15,659 bases of DNA from Bacteroidales bacterium (GTDB lineage Bacteria; Bacteroidota; Bacteroidia; Bacteroidales; VadinHA17): contig JAFGXK010000143.1 of the NCBI GenBank assembly GCA_016936695.1, positions 1 to 15,659 of the forward strand. Reading direction: 5' to 3'. Made by a program: the position numbers and the translations under genes. Positions 8,520-15,444 of the stretch are shown in pieces. Each line of letters opens with the position of its first letter. Within the stretch, counting starts at the first letter, position 1. Below the pieces are notes generated by a model. That model was not told the DNA's origin. It made no database searches and saw only the letters and a list, made by a program, of their open reading frames with translations.

Positions 8520-8527
8520 TAATTTTG
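8520..8527 (+). promoter_or_regulatory. Candidate -7 promoter element for ispE
   Basis: TAATTTTG matches TAnnTTTG exactly, 16 bp before the ispE ATG and in the right direction, which would leave a short leader of roughly ten bases. The -33 position is not convincing. The rest of the 211-bp dnaB-ispE gap is AT-rich, with runs of T and A around 8448-8480, and I see no gene in it. Confidence 0.4.
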
Positions 8528-8543
8528 TGTCAAACACACCCGA

Positions 8544-9362
8544 ATGCTGGTTTTTCCGAAAGCTAAGATCAACCTGGGTCTGAGGATTACAGGCAGGCGT
8601 CCTGACGGCTATCATGACATAGAGACGCTTTTCTATCCTGTTGGCCTCTGCGACGCCCTCGAGATTGTCGCGGGACCCAATGGATCGGAGCAAGATCTTC
8701 TTACAATAACGGGAAACAGTATACCGGGCACTCCCGATGACAATATAGTCCTTAAAAGTGTCAGAAAGCTCAGGGAGACATTTCCGATTCCGTGGCTCGC
8801 TATCCACCTTCACAAAAAGATACCTGCTGGTGCCGGTCTTGGAGGAGGCTCTTCCGATGCTGCATCGACCCTCCGGACAATCAATCGCATTTTCAGCCTG
8901 TCGATTGACACACAAAAACTGAAAGATATTGCTGCCACCCTGGGGAGCGACTGTCCTTTCTTCATCGAATCGTTACCCGCCTTTGCCTCAGGGAGAGGAG
9001 ACATTCTGACTCCTGCCCCCTTCATCCTGAATGGTTATTATATCGTTCTGGCAAATCCCGGAATTCAGGCCGGAACCAGGGAGGCCTATGCCGGTTGCAC
9101 GCCTGCCTTACCGGAAAATTCCCTTGAAGAACTAGTAAGCAGACCCGTGAAGGAATGGAAAGATTCTGTAATCAATGATTTTGAAGAGATTCTGTTCCCG
9201 AAGTACCCTCTGATAAAGGAATTAAAATCGGCCTTTTACGCTACAGGCGCTGTTTTCAGCTCAATGTCGGGAAGCGGATCGACAGTATTCGGCATATACA
9301 ATGAAAAACCAGCGATCCCGAAATATCTGGCCAGGCATGTGATCTTTGAAGCCCCTTTATAG
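8544..9362 (+). CDS. ispE: 4-diphosphocytidyl-2-C-methyl-D-erythritol kinase IspE
   Basis: A GHMP-family kinase that phosphorylates CDP-methylerythritol in the MEP route to isoprenoid precursors, in the cytoplasm. The 272-residue product starts MLVFPKAKINLGL with the conserved Lys8, continues with RRPDGYHDIETLFYP, carries the glycine-rich ATP loop PAGAGLGGGSSDAA (94-107), the catalytic Asp136 in LGSDCPFF, and the C-terminal GHMP motif MSGSGSTVFG. All expected catalytic elements are present. It stands alone on the plus strand, divergent from dnaB with a candidate promoter just before it. Its TAG stop at 9360-9362 directly abuts the stop of the biotin-carrier gene on the other strand, so no intergenic terminator fits between them. 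Confidence 0.96.
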   Translation: MLVFPKAKINLGLRITGRRPDGYHDIETLFYPVGLCDALEIVAGPNGSEQDLLTITGNSIPGTPDDNIVLKSVRKLRETFPIPWLAIHLHKKIPAGAGLGGGSSDAASTLRTINRIFSLSIDTQKLKDIAATLGSDCPFFIESLPAFASGRGDILTPAPFILNGYYIVLANPGIQAGTREAYAGCTPALPENSLEELVSRPVKEWKDSVINDFEEILFPKYPLIKELKSAFYATGAVFSSMSGSGSTVFGIYNEKPAIPKYLARHVIFEAPL

Positions 9363-9683
9363 TCAGTCTGGTTCTATTTCAATCAGTACGCTCCCCTTCC
9401 CTACTTTGTCGCCCTTTTTAACGCAAATGCTCTTTATGGTGCCTGGCAGAGTTGATTTCATAAAGTTCTGCATCTTCATCGCCTCGAGGATAATTAGATC
9501 TTCTCCCTTTTTAACTATCTGACCTTCACTTACAAGAATATCAAGGATCGTCCCGGGGATGAAGCTTATTATCCTCCCCGGATCAACCGGACTCCAGGGC
9601 TTTCTGCTGATAAATTTATTACTCAGCCTGGTAGTGTACAGGGTCGAATTAATGTTCAGTTTGCCGGTATCTTTGCCTTTCAT
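9363..9683 (-). CDS. Biotin carboxyl carrier protein of an acyl-CoA carboxylase or decarboxylase
   Basis: A small biotinylated carrier that shuttles carboxyl groups between the partner subunits of a biotin enzyme. It has 106 residues: a short N-terminal extension containing KFISRKPWSPVDPG, then a complete biotinyl domain (about 39-104) with FIPGTILDI, the biotinylation motif EAMKMQN (Lys70) and the second half GTIKSICVKKGDKVGKG. The domain is about the minimum length, without the long Pro/Ala linker seen in many decarboxylase carriers. It lies 32 bp downstream of the carboxyltransferase gene with its own strong ribosome site and is the last gene of the unit. Which enzyme it serves cannot be settled here, because neither a biotin carboxylase nor a membrane decarboxylase subunit is in the window. 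Confidence 0.92.
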   Translation of the reverse strand: MKGKDTGKLNINSTLYTTRLSNKFISRKPWSPVDPGRIISFIPGTILDILVSEGQIVKKGEDLIILEAMKMQNFMKSTLPGTIKSICVKKGDKVGKGSVLIEIEPD

Positions 9684-9690
9684 ATTGTTT

Positions 9691-9696
9691 CCTCCT
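9691..9696 (-). promoter_or_regulatory. Strong Shine-Dalgarno site for the biotin carrier gene
   Basis: AGGAGG on the minus strand, seven bases before the ATG at 9683. Most genes in this window lack such a site, so the carrier may be translated more strongly than its partner, fitting a subunit needed in excess (inference). Confidence 0.7.
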
Positions 9697-9715
9697 CGGA
9701 TATTTGGAATGATTA

Positions 9716-11260
9716 TCAGAACGGGGGATTTCCATGCTTCTTGCTTATCATTTTAACAGCCTTGTTCGCTGTTGACTTTATCGCGTGAAGAAGGAACCTG
9801 CGTGTTTCCCCGGGTTCAATCACCGCATCAACATATCCGCGTGAGGCCGCAACATATGGATTGGCGAATTTGGTTTTGTATTCAGCAACTTTCTGTTTCC
9901 TCATCTCTTCGGGGTCGTCCGACGACATGATCTCTTTCCTGAAAATAATATTTGCAGCTCCTTCGGGTCCCATTACCGCAATTTCCGCAGCCGGCCATGC
10001 AAATACAAAATCGGCCCTCAAATGTCGTGAGCCCATGGCGATATAACCTCCTCCGTATGCCTTTCGCAGGATAACCGTGATCTTGGGCACTGTGGCTTCA
10101 CAGTACGAATAAAGGATCTTGGCTCCATGCCGGATAACTCCTGCATGCTCCTGGTCAACACCGGGAAGATAGCCCGGAAGGTCCATAAAGGTGATTATGG
10201 GAATATTGAATGCATCGCAGAACCTTATAAACCGTGCAGCCTTATCGCTCGAGTCAACATCGAGCACACCTGCCATTTCCATTGGCTGGTTGGCAACAAA
10301 TCCTGCAGTCACTCCTCCGATTCTGGCAAAACCTATAACCATGTTGCGGGCGTACATCTCCATAACCTCGAAGAAATCAGACTTATCAACCACTGACCTT
10401 ATCACATCCCTTACATCATAAGGAAGTGTGGGATCATCAGGGACAATCTTTTCGGGATCATATGAGGGGTCAGGTTCGCATGATTCAATAATCTTTGTTC
10501 CTGTACTGTTATTCCATGGAATAAATGTCAGCAGCCGCTTGATCTGGGCAAAGCATTCCTCTTCGCTCTTTGCAAAGAAATGCGCATTACCGGTTACCTC
10601 ACTGTGAACCCTTGCACCTCCGAGGTCTTCCATCGATATCTCCTCTCCAAGCACGGTTTTTATCACTTCGGGACCTGTAATGAACATCTTCGAAATATTC
10701 TCAACTACGAAAACAAAGTCGGTCAGAGCAGGTGAATAAACAGCTCCTCCGGCGCATGGACCAAGGATGACCGAGATCTGAGGTATGACACCGCTGGATA
10801 TGGTGTTGCGAAAGAATATCTCTCCATAACCGGCCAGCGAGTTTACACCCTCCTGAATCCTTGCTCCTCCGGAATCGTTGATGCCTATCAGCGGCATTCT
10901 CATCTTGAGAGCATAATCCATGATCTTTGTGATCTTTCTCGAATGCATCATTCCAAGTGAACCGCCTGCAACCGTGAAATCCTGGGCATACACCGCAACC
11001 GGATCTCCGTGGATGGTCCCGGAACCTATTATCACTCCATCGCTCGGAAGGGATTTCTTGTCCATGTCAAAATCGCGGGCATCGTGTTCCACGAAGAGAT
11101 CATATTCAATGAAAGAATCCTTGTCGAGCAGGCCTAAAATCCTCTCGCGGGCTGTCCGCTTGCCCATAGCTTTTTGTTTCTCTATTGCCTGCTGGCCCCC
11201 GCCGAGAAGAATCTGATTTCTCTTTTCCTGAAGTTCCTTGATTTTCTTGCTTACCACCAT
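9716..11260 (-). CDS. Acyl-CoA carboxyltransferase (propionyl-CoA carboxylase beta / methylmalonyl-CoA decarboxylase alpha type)
   Basis: Transfers a carboxyl group between biotin and an acyl-CoA, probably propionyl-/methylmalonyl-CoA. The 514-residue product has the normal length. It carries the two crotonase-like halves: the N-terminal half with FTVAGGSLGMMHSRKI, INDSGGARIQEGV and the oxyanion loop GPCAGGAVYSPALTDF (168-182); the C-terminal half with MEMAGVLDVDSSDKAARF, FMDLPGYLPG and the loop KAYGGGYIAMGSRHL (400-414). The residue after AYGGGY is Ile407. In characterised actinobacterial enzymes this position is Asp in propionyl- and Ile in acetyl-preferring forms, while decarboxylase alpha subunits, as I recall, also have Ile. 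The upstream 75-bp gap shows no clear promoter or terminator, so it may be read with tgt and the permease. The biotin carrier follows. Carboxylase versus sodium-pumping decarboxylase is unresolved. Confidence 0.92.
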   Translation of the reverse strand: MVVSKKIKELQEKRNQILLGGGQQAIEKQKAMGKRTARERILGLLDKDSFIEYDLFVEHDARDFDMDKKSLPSDGVIIGSGTIHGDPVAVYAQDFTVAGGSLGMMHSRKITKIMDYALKMRMPLIGINDSGGARIQEGVNSLAGYGEIFFRNTISSGVIPQISVILGPCAGGAVYSPALTDFVFVVENISKMFITGPEVIKTVLGEEISMEDLGGARVHSEVTGNAHFFAKSEEECFAQIKRLLTFIPWNNSTGTKIIESCEPDPSYDPEKIVPDDPTLPYDVRDVIRSVVDKSDFFEVMEMYARNMVIGFARIGGVTAGFVANQPMEMAGVLDVDSSDKAARFIRFCDAFNIPIITFMDLPGYLPGVDQEHAGVIRHGAKILYSYCEATVPKITVILRKAYGGGYIAMGSRHLRADFVFAWPAAEIAVMGPEGAANIIFRKEIMSSDDPEEMRKQKVAEYKTKFANPYVAASRGYVDAVIEPGETRRFLLHAIKSTANKAVKMISKKHGNPPF

Positions 11261-11335
11261 TATTTACAGTGTTTTCTGAATTTATTTATTGGATACTAAT
11301 TGACGCAATATAAGATTTTTCAACCGATGCCGCAC

Positions 11336-12436
11336 TTACTTGGGCGCCAGTTTGTAAAGCACAAGTGCAATTAAGGCATAAAGAATGTTGGGAATCCACA
11401 TAGCCAGTATCGGGGCAAGATTACCCTTGAGAGAGAACTGGGATGCAAACTGCATAAACAGAATGTATGAGAAACTGAGCCCAAGCCCTATCCCTATGTT
11501 CATGCCTATACCCCCCCTCACCTTTCGCGACGACAATGAGACACCTATCAGCGTAAGAATAAAGACTGAAAAAGGATTTGCAAAACGCCGGTGTTTTTCA
11601 ATAAGGAACAATTTAAGCTCGTCGGATCCCTGAAGCCGTAGCTTTTCGACATACTCGTTCAGACTCTCATAAGACATTGTACCTACAAACGCGGGACCCA
11701 TTGAAAGATCTTCAGGGCTGAACCAGGCCAGGGTGGTGTCGATACGTTCTCCTTCGGAGATATGATCTTCTCCGTCCGTAATTTCCCTGACACGGTAATT
11801 GATTACCACCCACTTGCTTGTAGCAGTATCATATCTTACCATATCGCCCGATAGCTTCGATTCAAGCCTTCCATCCTCACTGAACCGCTCTATGGTGAAG
11901 TTCCTGCCTGCCTGACTGATGGGATTGAACGACTCCATATAAACCAGAACATTTTTGTAGACCTGCCTGTGTATGTTCATCACCGGTACTCTCCTGGTCC
12001 GCGACCGGTAATATTTATCCTCAAAACTGATCCTGTTCAGGTTTGATGTGGGAATTACAAAATTCGTCAGAAAAAGAATAAAGACAGCAATCAGAAAAGC
12101 TGAAATAAAATAGGGAAGCATCATTCTTCTGAAACTCATTCCACTGTTAAGAATAGCAATAATCTCGGTGTTTGCAGCCATCTTTGAGGTGAAGAAGATC
12201 ACCGATATGAAAACAAACAGCGGAGAGAAGAGAGTGGCGAAGTATGGAATGAAATTAAAATAATAGTCGAATATTATAGCTTTGATCGGGGCTTCCCTTT
12301 CCATAAAGTTGTCGACTTTCTCCGCAAAATCAAAGACAACTGCAATCGAAACGATCATCAGGAGGGCAAAAAAGAAGGTCCCCAGGAACTTCCTGATTAT
12401 ATACCGGTCGATGATAAGCAGTTTGAGTAGTTTCAT
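11336..12436 (-). CDS. LptF/LptG (YjgP/YjgQ) family permease for LPS export
   Basis: An inner-membrane subunit of the Lpt transporter, which with LptB2 pulls lipopolysaccharide from the inner membrane towards the outer membrane. It has 366 residues with the family layout: three N-terminal membrane segments (about 17-36, 60-82, 106-127), a periplasmic beta-jellyroll domain (about 130-270) and three C-terminal segments (about 288-303, 310-332, 341-362). The family-typical N-terminus IIDRYIIRKFLGTFFFALL and NSGMSFRRMMLPYF coupling segment are clear. Bacteroidota carry two such proteins, and I cannot decide between LptF and LptG, so I give no symbol; adjacency to tgt is a common Bacteroidota arrangement as I recall. 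Its ATG overlaps the tgt stop (ATGA), suggesting translational coupling. Confidence 0.92.
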   Translation of the reverse strand: MKLLKLLIIDRYIIRKFLGTFFFALLMIVSIAVVFDFAEKVDNFMEREAPIKAIIFDYYFNFIPYFATLFSPLFVFISVIFFTSKMAANTEIIAILNSGMSFRRMMLPYFISAFLIAVFILFLTNFVIPTSNLNRISFEDKYYRSRTRRVPVMNIHRQVYKNVLVYMESFNPISQAGRNFTIERFSEDGRLESKLSGDMVRYDTATSKWVVINYRVREITDGEDHISEGERIDTTLAWFSPEDLSMGPAFVGTMSYESLNEYVEKLRLQGSDELKLFLIEKHRRFANPFSVFILTLIGVSLSSRKVRGGIGMNIGIGLGLSFSYILFMQFASQFSLKGNLAPILAMWIPNILYALIALVLYKLAPK

Positions 12437-13560
12437 GCCCTGGATGAAAGTTTATTTACCATCTGGTCTTTCCATTTCCTGAAAGCGCCTTCCTCAATTT
12501 TCTCCCTTGCATCTGAAACAAGTTTCATATAGAATGAAAGGTTATGAATGCTGGCAATCTGTGATCCCAGTATCTCTCCCGAAATGATCAGATGCCTCAG
12601 GTATGCCTTTGAGTAATTAAGGCTTACCGATGAGGGACCCGAGGCATCGATCGGACTGAAATCACCTGCCCATTTCTGGTTCTTAATATTTATGATACCC
12701 TCACTTGTGAACAGCATCCCGTTCCTCCCGTTCCTTGTCGGCATCACGCAATCGAACATGTCGATGCCTCTTTCAATTGCCTCAAGGATGTTTGCCGGGG
12801 TTCCGACACCCATCAGATAACGTGGTTTGTCTTCAGGAAGTATCTCATTGACAACCTCAATGGTCCTGTACATCTCCTCGGCCGGTTCACCCACCGAAAG
12901 TCCTCCTATGGCATTTCCCTCCATGCCTGAGGCAGCGGCCATTTCGGCTGATATCTTTCTCAGGTCGTCAAAAGTGCTCCCCTGGACTATAGGAAAAAGG
13001 TACTGCTGATATCCCCAGAGGGGTTCGGTTGACCTGAATTTTGCAACAGCTCTGTCGAGCCACCTGTGTGTCAGAGCCACCGATTTCTCTGCGTAACGGT
13101 GATCGCAGGGAAAAGGAGCGCACTCATCGAAAGCCATCATTATATCGGCACCGATGATACGCTGTATCTCAACAGTGTTCTCGGGTGTAAAAACGTGCCT
13201 TGAGCCGTCAATATGAGACTTAAAGACTGCCCCTTCTTCGGTCAGCTTCCTGTTGGGGGCCAGGGAAAAGACCTGATATCCTCCGCTGTCGGTAAGCATA
13301 GGCCTGTTCCAGCTCATAAACCGATGGAGCCCTCCGGCCTTTCCTATGATTTCGGTTCCGGGTCTCAGATACAGGTGATAGGTATTCCCCAGGATGATCT
13401 TCGCATCAATGTCACCGGCAAGATCCCTCTGAAGGATCCCCTTGACTGTTCCTGCAGTTCCTACCGGCATGAAGATAGGAGTCGGAATATCTCCATGGTC
13501 AGTCGTGAGTACTCCTGTCCTTGCCTTTGTATCCCTGTCCCTGTGCCGTATTGTGAACAT
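12433..13560 (-). CDS. tgt: Queuine/preQ1 tRNA-guanine transglycosylase Tgt, zinc-site cysteines absent
   Basis: Exchanges guanine-34 for preQ1 in tRNAs with GUN anticodons, the key step of queuosine formation. From the ATG at 13560 it has 375 residues, the usual size, starting MFTIRHRDRDTKARTGVLTTDHG. Active-site motifs are intact: TDSGGYQVF (Asp91), FDECAPFPC, GGLSVGE and FDCVMPTRNGRNG with the nucleophile Asp270. The structural zinc site is not: where the E. coli enzyme has CxCxxC before NYSRAYL, this protein has Gly, Ser and Ser (nt 12619-12645); only the distal His339 remains. I recall this in other Bacteroidota Tgt proteins. A longer in-frame start at 13596 exists, but a good promoter element lies inside that extension, and the extra 12 residues do not look like family sequence. 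It is first in the unit with the Lpt permease. Confidence 0.93.
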   Translation of the reverse strand: MFTIRHRDRDTKARTGVLTTDHGDIPTPIFMPVGTAGTVKGILQRDLAGDIDAKIILGNTYHLYLRPGTEIIGKAGGLHRFMSWNRPMLTDSGGYQVFSLAPNRKLTEEGAVFKSHIDGSRHVFTPENTVEIQRIIGADIMMAFDECAPFPCDHRYAEKSVALTHRWLDRAVAKFRSTEPLWGYQQYLFPIVQGSTFDDLRKISAEMAAASGMEGNAIGGLSVGEPAEEMYRTIEVVNEILPEDKPRYLMGVGTPANILEAIERGIDMFDCVMPTRNGRNGMLFTSEGIINIKNQKWAGDFSPIDASGPSSVSLNYSKAYLRHLIISGEILGSQIASIHNLSFYMKLVSDAREKIEEGAFRKWKDQMVNKLSSRA

Positions 13561-13582
13561 CTGATATTCTTTTTCCGGATGC

Positions 13583-13614
13583 CAAAGGTAATTCATTCAT
13601 CCGCCTGTTGAAAA
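13583..13614 (-). promoter_or_regulatory. Candidate promoter for tgt (-33 TTTTC, 19-bp spacer, -7 TACCTTTG)
   Basis: On the minus strand TACCTTTG (13583-13590) matches TAnnTTTG exactly, and TTTTC (13610-13614) lies 19 bp upstream, the preferred spacing, with one mismatch to the TTTG -33 element. Transcription would start near 13577, about 16 bases before the ATG at 13560 and downstream of the longer start at 13596. This is the best-supported promoter in the window. Confidence 0.55.
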
Positions 13615-13657
13615 TTATGTCGATAATTTTTCCGCCTTCTTATACGTTTTCAAAGAA

Positions 13658-14857
13658 ATGCAAACCATTGTTGCTTTCCTCTATTCGGAATATCTTAGTA
13701 ATATTGCAGCCATATCTGAAAGTCAAATGATATATGATGGTCATCCATTACTTCTGGCTTTGCTGATCCTTTTCGGCATATCCTTCCTGATCCAGGCTTT
13801 CTATTATCTTTATTTCTACCTGGCACCTGCAAGGTTCAGGCCTGCAGAATCGCCGGTAAAGCGGGGGCCCGTGTCCGTGATAATCTGTGCAAGGAACGAG
13901 GAGGAAAACCTGAGGAATTTCCTTCCGGCAGTATTGGAACAGGACTATCCCGATTTCGAAGTCATAGTGGTCAACGACTGTTCGGAAGACGATTCAGACA
14001 GCATACTGGCCGGCTATCTGGTTAAATATAAAAGGCTGAAAGTGTCCAACATAACCAGGGACCCCAAATTCACTCACAACAAAAAGTTCGCCCAGTTCAT
14101 CGGCATCAAGGCTGCCAAAAACGAACTCCTTCTCTTCACTGATGCCGATTGCAGACCGGAAAGCAGCCTTTGGATAGAAAAGATGGCGTCGCGGTTTGAT
14201 GAAAAGACTGAGTTTGTCCTGGGCTATGGAGGCTATTTCACCGGTAAGGGTATGCTAAACAAGTATATCAGGTACGACTGCATGACCATTGCCATGCAGT
14301 ACCTTGGAATGGCTCTTAGGGGAATGCCCTACATGGGCGTCGGAAGGAACCTGGCTTACAGAAAATCACTCTTTTTTGAAAGAAAAGGATTTGGCCCCTA
14401 TACCCATCTTGCCTCAGGCGATGATGACCTTTTCGTTAACTCGAATGCCTCTGCCGGAAACATCGCTGCCGAATTCGGGAAGGAGTCACATACACGATCA
14501 GTTCCGGCACTTAACATAAGGGATTACATCAAACAGAAAACAAGGCACCTAACCACCGCAAAACACTATAAAGCAACTCATAAAATCATTCTCCTCGGGG
14601 AGCCCTTCTCCAGGATTATCTTCTATGCCTCTTTCATCGCTCTCATAATAAATCTGTATGCATGGCCGGTAGTCGCCGGAATGTTCCTCCTGAGGTTCAT
14701 TTTCCAGCTTGTTATCTTTATTCTTAACCGGGAAAAATTCAATGAACCGGGAATTTTGCCTCTTTTTCCAATATTTGACGTAATTTCTCCGTTTATTAAT
14801 GCTGCATTCTTTGCAGGGAGCATTAGGGAAGGAAGAGCTAACACCACATGGAAATAA
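13658..14857 (+). CDS. Membrane-anchored family 2 glycosyltransferase
   Basis: A GT-A-fold sugar transferase, probably using a nucleotide sugar at the inner face of the cytoplasmic membrane; donor and acceptor are unknown. The 399-residue product has an N-terminal membrane segment (about 29-53), then a catalytic domain opening with PVSVIICARNEEENL (71-85), VIVVNDCSEDDS (102-113), the metal-binding TDADCRP (161-167), a likely base in SGDDDLFV (253-260) and a KQKTRHL segment (292-298) in the place of the QxxRW motif. Hydrophobic stretches near 318-356 probably make two further membrane passes. The start at 13658 is uncertain; an internal ATG at 13727 sits just before the first membrane segment. 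TACGTTTT (13643-13650), one off the -7 consensus, would be nearly leaderless for the first start. The gene overlaps the sigma-factor gene by 10 bp. Confidence 0.88.
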   Translation: MQTIVAFLYSEYLSNIAAISESQMIYDGHPLLLALLILFGISFLIQAFYYLYFYLAPARFRPAESPVKRGPVSVIICARNEEENLRNFLPAVLEQDYPDFEVIVVNDCSEDDSDSILAGYLVKYKRLKVSNITRDPKFTHNKKFAQFIGIKAAKNELLLFTDADCRPESSLWIEKMASRFDEKTEFVLGYGGYFTGKGMLNKYIRYDCMTIAMQYLGMALRGMPYMGVGRNLAYRKSLFFERKGFGPYTHLASGDDDLFVNSNASAGNIAAEFGKESHTRSVPALNIRDYIKQKTRHLTTAKHYKATHKIILLGEPFSRIIFYASFIALIINLYAWPVVAGMFLLRFIFQLVIFILNREKFNEPGILPLFPIFDVISPFINAAFFAGSIREGRANTTWK

Positions 14858-15444
14858 GCAACTGCATATCTGAAAAGGCCCATGACGACCTCCTTCTTGT
14901 CGAGCAGGCTAAACTGGGAAACGAGAAAGCATTTTCAAGCCTGCTTAACCGTTACAGGGATTCAATCTATTTCATGCTCCTGAAAATGGTGAACAATACC
15001 TCCGATGCCGAGGACCTTACAATAGAAGCATTCGGCAAGGCCTTCAGGTTCATCGACTCATTCACCCCCGAATATGCCTTCAGCACATGGCTTTTCAGGA
15101 TCGCCACCAATAACTGCATCGACTTTATCAGGAAAAAACAGCTCTCACCTTCACCGATCGACCAGATACAGGAAGATATTGACAATATGACTGTCAATAT
15201 CCAGTCGGATCTTCCAGATCCCGAAGAGAGGCTTATCAACGACCAGAAGATAGCGGTGCTTCGCGAAATAGTCGGTCAGCTGAAACCCCGGTACAGAAGG
15301 CTGATTGAACTCAGGTACTTCAAGGAATACTCCTACGAGGAGATCGCTTCCGAAATGAAACTGCCGATCGGAACCGTTAAAGCACAACTTTTCAGGGCAA
15401 AATCCCTCCTGTTCAATATCTTTGCAAAAACAGGCAACAGATAG
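14848..15444 (+). CDS. ECF-type RNA polymerase sigma factor
   Basis: Directs RNA polymerase to a set of promoters. It has 198 residues: an acidic N-terminus, region 2 (about 26-97) with LLNRYRDSIYFML, the polymerase-binding DAEDLTIEAFGKAF and the DNA-melting/-10 part FSTWLFRIATNNCIDFIRKK, a linker rich in Asp/Ile (98-130), and region 4 (about 138-190) with LKPRYRRLIELRYF and the helix-turn-helix YSYEEIASEMKLPIGTVKAQLFRAKSLL (in two parts: recognition helix near 174-186). Regions 1.2 and 3 are missing, as in ECF factors. No anti-sigma gene adjoins it: upstream is a glycosyltransferase overlapping by 10 bp, and downstream rsmG overlaps by one base. That, plus strong conservation I recall among Bacteroidota homologues, suggests a constitutively available factor rather than a membrane-stress one (inference). 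Confidence 0.94.
   Translation: MEISNCISEKAHDDLLLVEQAKLGNEKAFSSLLNRYRDSIYFMLLKMVNNTSDAEDLTIEAFGKAFRFIDSFTPEYAFSTWLFRIATNNCIDFIRKKQLSPSPIDQIQEDIDNMTVNIQSDLPDPEERLINDQKIAVLREIVGQLKPRYRRLIELRYFKEYSYEEIASEMKLPIGTVKAQLFRAKSLLFNIFAKTGNR

Noticed and set aside
13561..13596. tgt start at 13596
   Set aside because: The 12 extra residues do not resemble Tgt N-termini and a good promoter element lies within them.
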